Numbered from the stretch's first letter, positions 26,401 through 38,709 are shown. The stretch: DNA of 64,000 nucleotides from Cymbidium sinense (GCA_021442155.1 CM038215.1:6844976-6908975); one strand, 5' to 3'. Notes: generated from the sequence alone by a model not told the origin. Numbers and translations are program-made.

Positions 26401-26413
26401 TTTAGGGTTTATG
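26401..26413. repeat. Target-site duplication of LINE copy B, right copy
   Basis: TTTAGGGTTTATG lies immediately after the truncated 5' end of LINE copy B and is identical to 24745-24757. The next base differs (G here, T-run on the left), which sets the duplication at 13 bp. Confidence 0.72.
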
Positions 26414-28466
26414 GTTTAGAGTTTAGGGTTTAGGGTTTGGGTAATAGGGTTTAGGGTATAGGGTTTAGGGTTCAGTGTCTTAGGGTTTAGGGTTTAGGTT
26501 TTAAGGTTTAGAGTTTAGGGTTTAGAGTTTTAGGGTTTAGGGTTTAGGGGTTTAAGGTTGTAGGTTTAGGGTTTAAGGTTAAGTTTAGGTTTATGGTTTA
26601 TATTCGAGTTTAGGGTTTATGGTTTAGGATTTTAGGGTTTAGGATTTTAGGTTTTCAGGTTTAGCATTTAGGGTTAGGCTTTAAGTTTTGGGCTTTTGGG
26701 TTTAGTGATTTGGCTTTAGGGTTTAAGGTATTTTTGGTTTAGGGTTTAGGGTTAGCTTAGGGTTTAGGGTTAGATTAGGTTTAGGGTTTAGGGTTTACGC
26801 TTTAGGGTATCTTGGGTTTTGGGTTTTGGGTATAGGGTTAGTTTAGGGTTTAAGGTTCAAGGTTTTAGGCATTAGGGTTTCGGGTTTAGGATTTAGGGGT
26901 AGTGTTAGGGTTTATGGTTTAGGGTTTACACTTTAGGGTTTAGGGTTTAAGGTTTAGGGTTTAGGTTTTATTTATTTTAGTTTAGTTTATTTTAATTTTG
27001 GTTTATGTTTATTTTAGGTTTAGGTTTTTTAGGTTTAAGGTTTATGTTTTTTATTTTTTTTAGGTTTATTTTTTAGGTTTAGGATTTTATTTAGTTTTTA
27101 TTTTATTTTATTTTAGTTTTATTTTATTTTTATTTTACATTTAGTTTATAGTTTATTTAGGTTTTTTATTTTTATGTTTATTTTATTATTTAATTTAGTT
27201 TAGGTTTTTATTTATTTTATAGTTTACATTTTTAGTTTAATTTTATTTTATTTGTCTGTTTAGGTTTAAGTTTAGGTTATTATTTTGTTTAAATTAAGGT
27301 ATTTTATTTATTTTATTTTTAGGTTTTATTTAGTTTAGGTTTACATTTTTAGGGTTTAGGGTCTAGGGTCTAGGGTTGAATGTTTTATGGTTTAAGGTTT
27401 AGAGTTTAGGGTTTAGGGTTTAGGGTTATAGGGTTTAGGCTTTAGGCCTTAAGCTTTAGGGTTTTAGGGTTTAGGGTTTAGTGCTTAGGATTGAAGGTTT
27501 AAGGTTAGTTTTAGGGTTTAAGGTTTATGTTTAGGGTTTTGAGTTTAGTTTAGGGTTTTAGGGTTTAGCATTTTGGGTTAGGGTTTAGGTTAGTGTTTAT
27601 GTTTAGATTTAGGTTTAGGTTTTAGGTTTTAGAGCTAGGTTAAGGTTTAATGTTAGGTAGGTTTATGGATAGTTTAGGTTTATACTTTAGGGTTTCATGT
27701 TTTAGTTTAGTTAGATTTAAGTTTAAAATTAGGGTTATAGGGTTTAGGTTTAGTTTCAAGTTTAAGGTGAGTTTAGGTTTAGTTTAGGAGTTTAGTTTAA
27801 GTGAGGTTTAGGTTTATAGTTTAGACTTAGGTTTTAGGTTTAAGTATAGGAGTTTTAGGTTTAGAGTTTAGGTTTAGGTTTAGTTTAGGTTTATAGTTTA
27901 ATTTAGAGCTTATTTTAGTTTAAGGTTTTAAGGTTTAGGTATAGATTTAGTGTTTAGTTTAGGTTAGAGTTTAGGTTTAGGTTTAGGTTTAGGGTTTTAG
28001 GTTTAGTGTTAGTTTTACTTAGTGTTTAGTTAGATTATTTAGGGTTTAGGTTCTTTATTTACTTTAGGCTTTAGGATTTTTTTGGGCTTAGGGTTTAATG
28101 TTTTGGGTTAGTTTAGGATTTAAGGTTCAAAGTTTTTGGCTTTAGGGTTTAGGGTTTTAGATTTAGAATTAGTGTTAGGGTTTATGATTCAGGGCTTACG
28201 GTTTAGGGTTTAGGGTTTATGGTTTAGGGTTTAGTGTTAGTTTATTTAGGGTTTTAAATTTTTAGGTTTTTTTAGTTTAGTTTATGTTTTATTTTATTAA
28301 TTTTTTGTTAATTTTATATTTATTTTTTCATGTTATTTTTAGTTTAGGTTTAGGTTTTTATTTTATTTTATTTAGGTTTAGTTTTTTTATTTATTTTATT
28401 TTTAGGTTTCATTTAGTTTAGGTTTTGGTTTTTAGGTTTTTAGAGTTTAGGGTTTAAGGTTTAGGA

Positions 28467-28508
28467 TTTAGGGTTTAGGGTTTAGGGTTTAGGGTTTAGG
28501 GTTTAGGG
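28467..28508 (+). repeat. Perfect (TTTAGGG)6 array
   Basis: Six uninterrupted canonical plant telomere units lie in tandem, with further near-perfect units on either side. The four or more GGG runs with TTTA loops fit the plant telomeric G-quadruplex pattern on the top strand. Confidence 0.93.
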
Positions 28509-31500
28509 TTTTAGGGTTTACGGTTTAGGTTTAAGGTTTAGGGTTGAGGGTTTAGGGTTTAGGGTTTAGGGTTTTAGGGTTTAGGGTTTTGGGTTTAGGT
28601 TTTATTTATTTAAATTTAGTTTATTTAAGTATAGGTTTATGTTTATGTTTATTTTGTTTATTTTAGGTTTAGGTTTTTTTTAGTTTAGGGCTTTAGGTTT
28701 AATTTTTTATTTATTTTTAAGTTTTATTTTTAGCTTTATTTTTTTTATTTAGATTTTTTTTATATTTTTATTTTATTTTTATTTTGCATCTAGTTTTTAT
28801 ATTATTTAGGTTTTATTATTTTTAGGTTTATTTTATTTTTTAGTTTAGTTTAGGTTTTTATTTATTTTATTTTAATTTAGTTTTTTATTTTTTTATTTTA
28901 GTTTACTTTCAGGTATAGGTTTAGGTTTAGTTTTAGGTTTAGTTTAGGTATCTTTATCTAGGTTTTGGATTTTTTATTTATTTTATTTTTAGGTTTTATT
29001 TAGTTTAGGTTTAGGTTTTTAGTTTTTTAGGGTTCATGGTTTATGGTTTAGGGTTTATAGTTTAGGATTTAGGTTTTAGGGTTTTTAGGGTTTAGGGTTA
29101 ATTTAGGGTTTAGTTTATAGTTTAGGTTTAGGTAAAGGTTTAAGATAAGGTTTTAGTGTTTAAAACTTAGGGTTTAGGTTTAGGGTATTAGGTATAGTTT
29201 AGTTTAGTTTAGTTTAGTTTAGGATTAAGGTTTATAGTTTAGGATTTATAGCTTAGGGTTTATAGTTTAGGTTTAAGTTTAGGTTTAGGTTTAGGTTTAG
29301 GTTTAGGATAGTGTTTATAGTTTTAGGTTTAATGTTTTAAGTTTAGTTTAGGTTAGAGTTTAGTTTAGGTTTAGTGTTTAAACTTTATTTTAGGTTTTAG
29401 GTTTAGTTTAGGTTATTTAGGTTTAGGTTAGATTAAGATTTGGGGTTTAGGGTTTATGGTTTAAGCATTAGGCTTTAGGGTTTTTTGGGTTTTGGGTTAG
29501 TTTATGGTTTAAGGTTCAAGGTTTTAGGCTTTAGGGTTTAAGGTTTAAGGTTTAGGATTTAGGGTTAGAGTTAGGGTTTATGATTTAGGGTTTACAATTT
29601 AGTTCAGGTTTAGGGTTTAGGATTTAGGGTTAGTTTATTTAGGTTTTTAATTTTATGTTTACTTTAATTTTTTTAGTTTTATTTAGGTTTTTATTTTTTT
29701 TTATTTTTTTTAATTTTATATTTTTTTATTTCATTTAATTTTTAGTTATATGTTTAGGTTCAAGTTTAGATTTTAGTTTAGGTATTTATTTTATATTATT
29801 TAGGTTTAGTTTTTAATTTATTTTATTTTTACATTTTATTTAGTTTAGGTTTTGGTTTTTAGGTTTTTAGAGTTTAGGGTTTAGGGTTTAGGTTTTAGGT
29901 TTTAGGGTTTAGGGTTTAGCATTTTAGGGATTAGGGTTTAGGGTTTAGGGTTTAGGTTTTATTTATTTTAGTTTAGTTTATTTAAGTGTAAGTTTATGTT
30001 TATTTTATTTTATTTATTTCAGGTTCAGGTTTTTTTTAGTTTAGGGCTTTAGGGTTAATATTTTATTTATTTTTAAGTTTTATTTTTAGGTTTATTTTTT
30101 TGGTTTAGGTTTTTTTTTAGTTTTTTTATTTTATTTTAGGTTTATGTTGTTTTTATTTTGCATCTTGGTTTTCTTATATTTAGGTTTTTTTATTTTTAGG
30201 TTTATTTTATTTTAGGGTTTATAGTTTTGGGTTTAAGGTTTGGGGTTTAGGGTTTAGGTTTTAGGGTTGTAGGTTTTAGGGTATAGGGTTTAGGGTTTAG
30301 GGTTTAACATTCAGGGTTTTAAGATTAAGGGTTTAGAGTTTAGGGTTTAGGGTTTTATGGTTTAGGGTTTTTGGTTTAGAATTATAGGTTTATGGTTTAG
30401 GGTTAGTTTTAGGATTATAGGTTTAGGGTTTGAGTTTAGGATTTAGGGTTTAGATTTTTACGATTTAGGGTTTAGGGTTAGGGTTTAGGTTTATTTTAGT
30501 TTAGGTTTTATTTAAAGTTTAGTTTAGAGTTTAGTTAACAAGTTTAGGTTTTAGTTTTACTTTAGTGTTTAGGGTTTTTAGTGTTTAGGGCTTAAGGTTT
30601 AGGGTTTATTTATGGTTTAAGATTTAGGGTTTTAATGTTTATAGTTTAGGGATTAGGGTTTTGGGATAAGGTAGGGTTAGGGCTTAGGGTTTAAGGTTTA
30701 AGGATTAGGGTTTACAGTTTAGTGTTTAGTGTTTAGGGTTTTTGGTTTAGGGTTTTAGGTTAAGGGTTTTTTAGGGTTTAGGGTTTAGGGATTAAGGCTA
30801 GTTTTAGTGTTTTTGGTTTAGGTTTTAGGGTTTAAGGTTTAGTGTTTAGGGTTTAGGGTTTACCATTTAGGGTTTATTTTAATTAAGAAAATCGATAGGT
30901 TTAGGTTTATTTACTTTATTTAGTTTATTTTATATTTTTGTTTAGGTTTATTTTTTACTTTTATTTTGTTTAGCATATTTATTTAAGTTTAGGTTTTTTA
31001 TTTTAGTTTATTTTTTAGGTTTAGGTTTAGGTTTATGTTTATTTTTCTTGTTTAGTTTTATTTTTACTTTATTTTTTAGGTTTAGGTTTTATTTTTATTT
31101 TTTTAGGTTTAGGTTTAGGTTTTATTTTACTTTTTTTTAGTTTATTTTTAGGTTTTTATTTTAGGTTTATCTTTAGGTTTAGGTTTATTTTTAGTTTAGT
31201 TTTTTTATTTAGTTTAGGTTTTTGTTTAGGTTTAGTTTATTTTAAGTTTAGGTTTAGGTTTAATTTATTTTGGTTTAGTTTATCTTAGTCAAGGTATAAT
31301 TTTTTATTTATTTATTTTAGGTTTAAGTTTTTCTTTTAGTTTAGAGTTTAGGTTTAGTTCTTTAATTATTTTTTAGTTTTTATTTTTGGGTTATTTTTAG
31401 GTATAGGTTATTATTTAGTTTTTATTTTATGTTTATTTTTTTTTTAAAGTTTAGTTTTTAATTTATTTAGGTTTTTTATTTTTAGGTTTATTTTATTTTT

Positions 31501-32667
31501 TCAGTTTAGTTAAGGTTTTATTTATTTTATTTTAATTTAGTTTTTATTTATTATTTTATTTTATTTTTAAGTTTAGGTTTTATTTTAGGTTTATATTTTA
31601 TATATGTTTAGGTTTTTTTTAATTTATTTTATTTTTAGGTTTTTTAATTTATTTTAATTTCACGTTTTATTTAGTTTAGGTTTAGGCTTTTAGGTTTTTA
31701 GGGTTTAAAGTTTACAGTTTAGGGTTTATGGTTTAGAGTTTATGGTTTAGGGTTTGGGGTTTAGGGTTTAGGGTCTAAGGTTTTAGGTTTTATAGTTTAG
31801 GGTTTAGGGTTCATTGTTTTAGGGTTTAGGGTTTAGTGTTTAGTTTATTTAAATTTAGGTAGGTTTTAGGGTTTAGAGTTTAGGGTTTAGGTTTATAGTT
31901 TAGGAGTTAGTTTAGTTTAGGGTTTAAGTTAGGTTTTAGGTTTAATGTTTAGGTTTATTTAGGGTTTAGGTTAGGGTTTAAGATTTAGTTTAGTGTTTAA
32001 ACTTTAGGGTTTTAGGTTTTTGTGTTTAGGTTTAGGGTTAGCAGGTTTTAGGTTAGTAGTTTAGGGTTTTAGTTTAGGTTTAAACTTTAGGCTTTAAGGT
32101 TTTTTGGGTTTTGGGTTTAGGGTTTGGGGTTAGTTTAGGGTTTATGGTTCAAGGCTTTAGGCTTTAGTGTTTTGGATTTAGGATTTAGGGTTAGTGTTAT
32201 GGTTTATTGTTTAGGGTTTACAATTTAGGGATTAGGGTTTAAGGTTTAGGGTTTAGGATTAGTTTAGGGTTTAGGTTTTATTTATTTTAGTTTAGTTTAT
32301 TTTAATTTAGGTTTATGTTTATTTTAGGTTTAGGTTTTTCTTAGTTTAAGGTTTAGGTTTAGCCTAGGGCCTTATCTTTATATTTATATTTAGTTTAGGA
32401 TCATTAGTTTATGTTCTTTATTTTAGTTATCTTATTTTATTATTTTAGTTTTTAGTTTATTTTAGGTTTTTCATTATGTTTATTTTTATTGTTGGTTTTA
32501 TTTATATTTAGTTATTTTCTTTTATTTTATTTTATTTTAGGTTTAGTTTAAGTTTTAGGTTATTTTGTTTAAATTTAGTATTTTATTTATTTTATTTTTA
32601 GGTTTTGTTTTAGGTTTTTTATTAGTTTATCTTGGTTTTTATGGTTTAGGTTTGGATTTTTTTTTTT

Positions 32668-35600
32668 GGGAAACCCATGGGAATTTTATTGCCACAAAAG
32701 AGGGTTACAAGGTCCAACAGGGATAAACTCCACAACCATTGCTCAAAGAGCTACACTAGAGTAAACCCCATCTAAGTGCAAACCAAAAGCAAAATGAGTA
32801 AAGGAAAGCAAAAGATACAAATTGATTAACATAGATAAGCCAATGAATAGATCTAGGCCAAAGCTCTTCAAGATGAGAGAATGCATGACACTAGGGAGCA
32901 AGCTTGCAAGAGAACAAGAGAAATGCACCTGCAAAATTGTACAAAGATAGAAATCAGAGTAGTTAAAGTAATACAGACAAATTGAAAATTGAAAACAGCA
33001 TAAACTGAGAAGGATTATAAAGAAGTGTGAGAGAAGGCTGCTCACACACCAAATTGGGCGATGCAAATATGGGCATCCAAACTTCAAATGGAAGGGGTTA
33101 CATCTGAGCTACTACCAATGAAAAAAAAGAGTGAAATCATCCCAGCCATCATAGCCAACAAACTTATGGGAAGATAGCAACCATTTGTTGAAAGTCTTTT
33201 GGGCCTTAGTACCTACAAACCAAAACAAATCCATAAATACAATAGAAAATGATACAGCAAAGAGCAGAATGGGAAAGGGGATCCCATGTAGAATAAATAT
33301 CATCAATATAGTCACCATGGAAAGAGAATCCCTTTAAATATGAAAATGAACCATCTTTGCCAGATCCACCTTATTTTTTACCAGAGCCAAGAGTTTAATT
33401 AGGCCAACATGAAAACCCACCATAGGAAAATAGCAGAAAAGGCCATGCAGAGGAAAGAAGCAATATACAACCAGTTGAAAAGCCTACTGAAATACAGCAA
33501 GGCAAATTAAATAGCATGTAATTAACTCCATCCTAAACATATGGGACATATATGAAACTTACAGTCTTGGTATAGCCCAATATAGCCAAAAGGTACCCAA
33601 TCGAATAAGCAATGCGATGTTAACAACCCCTTGTTAATAATCATTGTAGAAGTTAATAACTAGCAAGTGTAAAAGCAAGACATAACCCAAACCCAAACAG
33701 AAATGCGAAGTGAGAGCCAAGATGGGAATGCAGATTAGATGGACCAGAAGCCACAGGTAATAAACTTCTCCCCACCACAAAGAATTCCAAATAAGGACAA
33801 TCAGAGAGACAACCCCAGTAGTAGCTTGATGGGCATAAAATCCAATAATCTAGTTCAACCAGCAACCAAGACAACAAATAATAGCAAGCTGGCCATAAAA
33901 CTACCCATTCAGAATAGACAGTGCATAAGATAATATCCAAGTAGGTAATAGCATAATCACAGTGATCTGCACAAGTCTAACTGAAACAGATGAAAACAAT
34001 AGCAACAGATTAAATAGACCACAAACATCAGGAGATCAGCTGCAGCTCGGTTGGAAACAGCAAAAACAATCAGAAAAACAACTTCCAACAAACAACCAAC
34101 AACCTCATAGGCAGCATGTTGGACATAAGATTCAAAAATCCAACAGCCAACAATTAAAACAACAATACAATTATTGCACCCACCATAAGATAAGCCAGTA
34201 AAAAAGAGAGGTACAACATAGATACAAAAGGGGTTCAAAAGAGAGCCATCATTGAAATCCTTCAAAATAAAGAAGAAGAGAACTTACTAAACCAACATCC
34301 TCAGTAAAAGCAGATTGGAAAGAAATCATTAAGTAAGTCCAATCCCGCAAAGAGACAATAATAATAACAAGGGTATTGCAATTTCTCTCCTTACAGGTTG
34401 GGAAGGTGAGGTTAGCAAAAGCAATCAGAAAAATAGCCCCAAAAGTAGCCTGTTGGACATGAGAGACAACCCCAGTAGCAGCTTTCTTGGCATAAAACCC
34501 GATAATCCAATTCAGCCAACAACCAGATAGCAAATAATAGCAAGCTGGCCATAAAACCACCCATTCAGAATAGATAGCACATAAGTTAATTTCCAAGTAG
34601 GTAATGGCATAATCATAGTGATGGACTAGTCTAACTGAATCAAGATGGAAAAATAGTAGCAGTTTAGATAGACCACAAACATGTGGTGATCAATGACACA
34701 GTTACAAATGCAATCAAAAAACAAAACCAACAAACAACCAACAACCTCAGAAGTAGCCTGCTTGACATATGATCCGAAAATCCAACAGCCAACAATTTAA
34801 ATAGCAATATAATTATTGCACCCACCATAAGATAAGACAATAAAAAATAGTGGTACAACATAGACACAAAAGGGGTTCAAAAGGAAGCCATCATTGAAAT
34901 CCTTCAAGACAAAGGAAGCGAGCTTGCTAAACTAACATCTTGAGCAAAAGCAGACTGGAAAGAAATCATTAAGTTAGTCCAATCTGCAAAGAGACAATAA
35001 TAATAATAAGGGTATGGCGGTTTCTCTTACAGTTGTTAAGGTGAGGTTAGCAAAAGCAATCAAAAATAGCCCCAAAAGTAGCTGGACATAAGACCCAAAA
35101 AATCCAACAATTAAAATAGCTAAACATTTATTTTACCCACCATAAGATAATCCAATAAAAATAGTGGTACACATAGAGTCAAAAGTGGTTCAAAGGAAAG
35201 CCATCTTTGAAATCCTTCAAGACATAGAAAAGCAGACCGGCTAAACCCACAACATATCGGTAAAATAAAGGAAAGAAATCAAGTAATTCCAATCTACAAG
35301 AAGAAGTTATAGTAAAGGGTATTGCGTTTCTTTCCTTGTTGTGGAGATGAGGTTAGGGAGCATAAGAGGGGCCACATCCATAATAAAGGGAGAAAAAATA
35401 GATAAATTAGGGCCTGTCATGAAGCTATATAAAAATATAGCAATTAAACATTGATACAGCAAAGTCATGAGCCCCATAATAGATTTCCAGAAAATGGAAA
35501 AGAGATAGAACACAACCTTAATCATATAATAGAAAATAGATACAATAGGACCCTTAACAAAATATTGATGGCAAGAAGTTTGTCCCTGTTGATCAGAAAG

Positions 35601-35747
35601 TAAAGCAAAAAGTAAAGCATAAGGTAATACATCTCCCTTCAGCAGACAGGAAACACCTACCATTAATAGTAGAAACAACAGAAGCAGTAAGATCCCAAAA
35701 AAGGTTAGGGTAATTAATCTAATAACAGATGCCACAGAGATCAGCAA
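32668..35747 (-). repeat. LINE 3' tail with internal imperfect tandem repeats
   Basis: About 3 kb lie between the RNase H end and the poly(A). The sense (minus) strand is U-rich. Repeated landmarks include GCACCCACCATAAGATAA near 34176, 34818 and (degenerate) 35130, CACCCATTCAGAATAGA near 33903 and 34559, and CCATCATTGAAATCCTTCAA near 34244 and 34888, giving imperfect repeat steps of about 320-650 bp. Several minus-strand frames of 95-146 codons are open (33653-33940, 33957-34265, 34249-34596, 35307-35747) and give hydrophobic, repetitive peptides. I treat these as a by-product of U-richness, not as established genes. Copies A and B consist entirely of this tail. Confidence 0.8.
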
Positions 35748-36300
35748 TTAACCAAAAAGGGTATCAGAAAGATGCATCAGCAAAATCCAGATAAATAACA
35801 ACACTAAACAGAAGTTGATCATGCAGTTAAACAGGTAATATAACAGATGTTTAGGAAGTGTAAGTTGATCAAAGAATTTTATGCCATCTAATCTAGCACC
35901 CAGATTAGCAAGGTAATCAGCACATGCATTACCTTCACACCATACATGAGAGATTTTAAAATAGAGTTGAGAAAGGAGAGCTCTAGTCTGCTTGAGAAGG
36001 TAGTACAATTCTGTATTGCCCATTTTGGTGGAAGTCAAAAGATCAATCAGCAATTGGGCATCCATCTTAATCCAAATATTGAGCCAACCTTTTTGAAGGA
36101 AAATCTCAATAGCTTTGTAAACTACCATTAGCTCAGTAAAATGAACAGAGCAAATATTAAGGGGTAAGCAAAAACACATAGGACTTTACCATTAAGGTTT
36201 CTGAAAATGCCACCACAGCATTTTGAGATAGAAATCGGTGTTAATTTTAATAGTATTAGCATGAGGTTTTACCCAATAAATAATCTTGTCATCTTTACAG
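35748..36300 (-). pseudogene. LINE ORF2 C-terminal RNase H domain (broken)
   Basis: Two frames together carry a plant LINE RNase H (RVT_3 type), which removes RNA from the RNA:DNA hybrid. The first ends with WVKPHANTIKINTD; its Asp codon (36234-36236) fits the first catalytic Asp. The second (36179 to 35748) holds HFTELMVVYKAI (catalytic Glu, residue 16), IKMDAQLL (catalytic Asp, residue 40) and EGNACADYLANLGA (the final Asp region). So all four catalytic positions are visible, but a frameshift near 36180-36200 separates the two parts. The usual Arg before EGN is Cys. The domain closes ORF2; the long 3' tail follows. Confidence 0.85.
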
Positions 36301-36462
36301 TTGGGTGGATCTGGCAAGTTAAAACCCAGTTTATTGGCCACAAATTTATAGCCTTTGAATTGATTGTAGTTAATTAAATTGGCATTAAACAAGTCACAGA
36401 TTTTATTTTTAATTCTAGCAATTATCCTCATGTGGTTCATAGGAATCCCATGATGTTTTGCA

Positions 36463-36723
36463 TCATTTTTGTCCATCCATATGAACCAAATAAGTGGTAG
36501 CAGTTATGACTTTAATGTGACCTTTAATAGTGTTTTCAAAATATACTTCAAGAAGTTGGTATAGAGTTAAGGAGCCATTGAATTTTACAATATTAAAGAG
36601 ATCATCATACCAAATCCAAAGTTTAGAAGCAATGGCTCCATTAACAAATACATGATTCACATTTTCAATGTGATCGCAGTAATAGCATTTTGAAGGTAAA
36701 TAAAAACCTTTACCCCACATCAA
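36463..36723 (-). pseudogene. LINE ORF2 zinc-binding region (zf-RVT)
   Basis: An 86-codon minus-strand frame contains CYYCDHIENVNHVF. This C-x2-C with the following NxxHxF pattern is the zf-RVT domain found between RT and RNase H in plant LINE and derived pseudogene proteins. It is followed by an aromatic-rich stretch (KLWIWYDDLFNI), as is usual there. It lies in the right order downstream of the RT. Frames on both sides are broken. Confidence 0.78.
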
Positions 36724-37660
36724 GGAGTCAATGAGGGATGAAGTTTTTCAAAATATGCCAAGTTAGAACAAAATAGAAATAGAATAGTGTTATTCCAAAG
36801 TTTAAAACACATTGGAGAAAACATGAGCTTCTTTAATATGAATCCAAACATTTTTAAGGTTGAAATCACCATTTTGGGAAAGCTTAAAAGGATCGATCAT
36901 GATTGCTAGGAATGATAGGAATAATAGTAAGCTTATCTAAAAGAGAAAGGAATATAGTCGGTAAGCTTACTATTGTTCCACTTATCTACCGAAGAGTTCA
37001 CTTTAATAGCGGCGTGGAGTGGGTAGAAAGTAATTCATCAATGGACCCACCTCAGTCAGTTATCTTGCCAAAAAAAAGAGGTTCGAGTTAATCCCCAAGA
37101 GATTAAGATTTCTCTTCCCATTTGATGGAACAAAGTCTTTTCCATAGGAGAGTCTCCCACTTTATAGGGGCAAATGAGAGGGTGCTTACGCGTTTTGAGT
37201 CATGAAATTAGCCCAAAGACTATTGTTGCTCTAAAATTCCACCAAAGTTTATAGGAAAAGTGATAGCTTCCTAATTGGCTTACCAAGCACCTTTAGAGAG
37301 TGTTTTTATACCAAGAGGTCCAATGCATTCTTTTAGTAGAATTGTTAGAACCCAGAAGAATTTGTTAAGGAGGAGCTCAATTACTAATGGTAGGGTGATT
37401 GACAATGGTTTGAATGAATATAAATGCATGGAGTTAAGGGTGCTCTTAATCAAAGTGAACCTACCACCAAATGAGAGAAAATGAAATTCCCAAACAAAAA
37501 TTTTATTAGAGATTTTTTGGATTAACTCATCAAAGAGATGTGATTTTTTCTGACATTTATAGATTGGAGCACCAAGATATTTAATAGGAAGTTGTTGTTG
37601 CTAAAAATTAGTAATTCTCAAGATTTGGTTGATCCTATTACTAGGGATTTTAGAGGAAGG
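36724..37660 (-). pseudogene. LINE ORF2 RT-connection region (frameshifted)
   Basis: Minus-strand reading gives the post-RT connection of plant LINEs: LPIKYLGAPIYKCQKKS, LFDELIQKISNKI and FLSFGGRFTLIKSTLNSM, around 37590-37430. The frame is continued through further frameshifts towards the zf-RVT. A 13-bp inverted repeat (36923-36935 and 36962-36974, AATAGTAAGCTTA) lies in the eroded part near 36.95 kb. No single frame is intact. Confidence 0.72.
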
Positions 37661-38709
37661 AATTAAACAACTTTTACCTTCGTTAAGAAAGAGGCACTTT
37701 CGTTACCAAATTTATTTAAAAGATTCTTAATAGTTTTAATGTGTTGAGTAGAGGCATTGCAAAAGATTATGAAGTCATCAGCAAAACTAAGATGAGAGAC
37801 AGGAAGACCACCTTGAGTTCTAAAAAACATGCAAAGATTATTGTTGAAAAGATCATTAAGGCTCCTCGAAAGATATTCAACAGCAATAATAAAAAGAGAG
37901 GGAGATAAGGGATCTCCTTGTCTCAAACCATGCATAGAAGGAAAAAAACCTAGGGACTCACCATTCATGATAACTAAGAACCAAACATTAGTAATACAAT
38001 TCTTAATGAGGCCGATAAAATAGTCAAAAAAACCAAACAAAAGAAGAATTTGGAAGAGGAAATTCCAAGAGAGGTTGTCAAAAGCTTTAGAGATGTCTAA
38101 TTTGAAAAGGGTGTTACCACCTCTGGTAGAAGCATCAATGTCATGAATCAGATCTTAGGCTAGAAGAATGTTGTCTGATATAGCTCTACCTTTAACAAAA
38201 CTAGTTTGGTTGGGGGAAATAATTTTAGGCACCAGCGGACTAATTCTATTGGCAATTAATTTAGTAATGAGTTTATGAAAGAAGGTGCAAAGGATGACAG
38301 GTCTGAAATCACCCCAAGATTCAAGATTATTAATTTTGAGAATGAGAACAATGGAAGTGCTAGAAAAATATCTAGGTAAAGGATTTCCATCAAAAAAATC
38401 AACGACATCATTAACAAGGTTAGACTTAATAATAGGCCAATAATGCTAATAAAATTGAGACATGTAGCCTTCAGGGCCAACAACAGAATCAGTGTTCATG
38501 CTATTGAGAATACTACCAATCTCAGCTTCTGAGGATGCAAATTAAGCAAATGGTTGTCATCATTAGTAATCGTTGAGGGAATTAGGTGAGAGTTGGAGAG
38601 AGCTTCTAAGGTAGGGTTGTTGTTTAATAAGTTTTTAAATTGATGGATGATAGAATCTTTAATATCATTATTATCAGTGATCCAGCTGCCGTTACCATTT
38701 TTAATTTTT
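37661..38709 (-). pseudogene. LINE ORF2 reverse transcriptase domain (broken)
   Basis: The RT copies LINE RNA at the nicked target. Motifs in order on the minus strand are: NNLESWGDFRPVILC near 38330 (RT block 1-2), LDISKAFDNLSW (first catalytic Asp at 38095-38097), GLRQGDPLSPSLF near 37920, and LSFADDFIIF with the catalytic FADD at 37774-37785. The catalytic aspartates are therefore preserved. Disabling changes include an in-frame TAA at 38155-38157 in the NILLA-DLIHD segment and a frameshift between the segment ending near 38.04 kb and the upstream part. The 125-codon open segment 37663-38040 holds the palm core. Confidence 0.88.

Larger units (their letters stand above)
26401..32656 (+). 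repeat. Telomere-like / AT-rich satellite block 7 (richest in TTTAGGG)
   Basis: This is the densest run of TTTAGGG-type units in the window, especially 26401-26990, 27350-28250, 28440-28600, 29030-29660 and 30200-30890. The longest perfect array I noticed is six TTTAGGG in tandem at 28467-28508. Sections at 27590-28020 and 29100-29430 are dominated by shorter TTTAGG/TTTAG units (AGGTTTAGGTTTAG). One clear anchor lies near 30881. AT-rich tracts fill 26990-27350, 28600-29030 and 30900-31690. No gene is seen. Confidence 0.92.

Noticed and set aside
33739..34201. Asn/Gln-rich plus-strand frames in LINE copy C
   Set aside because: They are antisense to the U-rich LINE tail. A-rich codons on the top strand give Asn, Lys and Gln. 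They are not separate genes.
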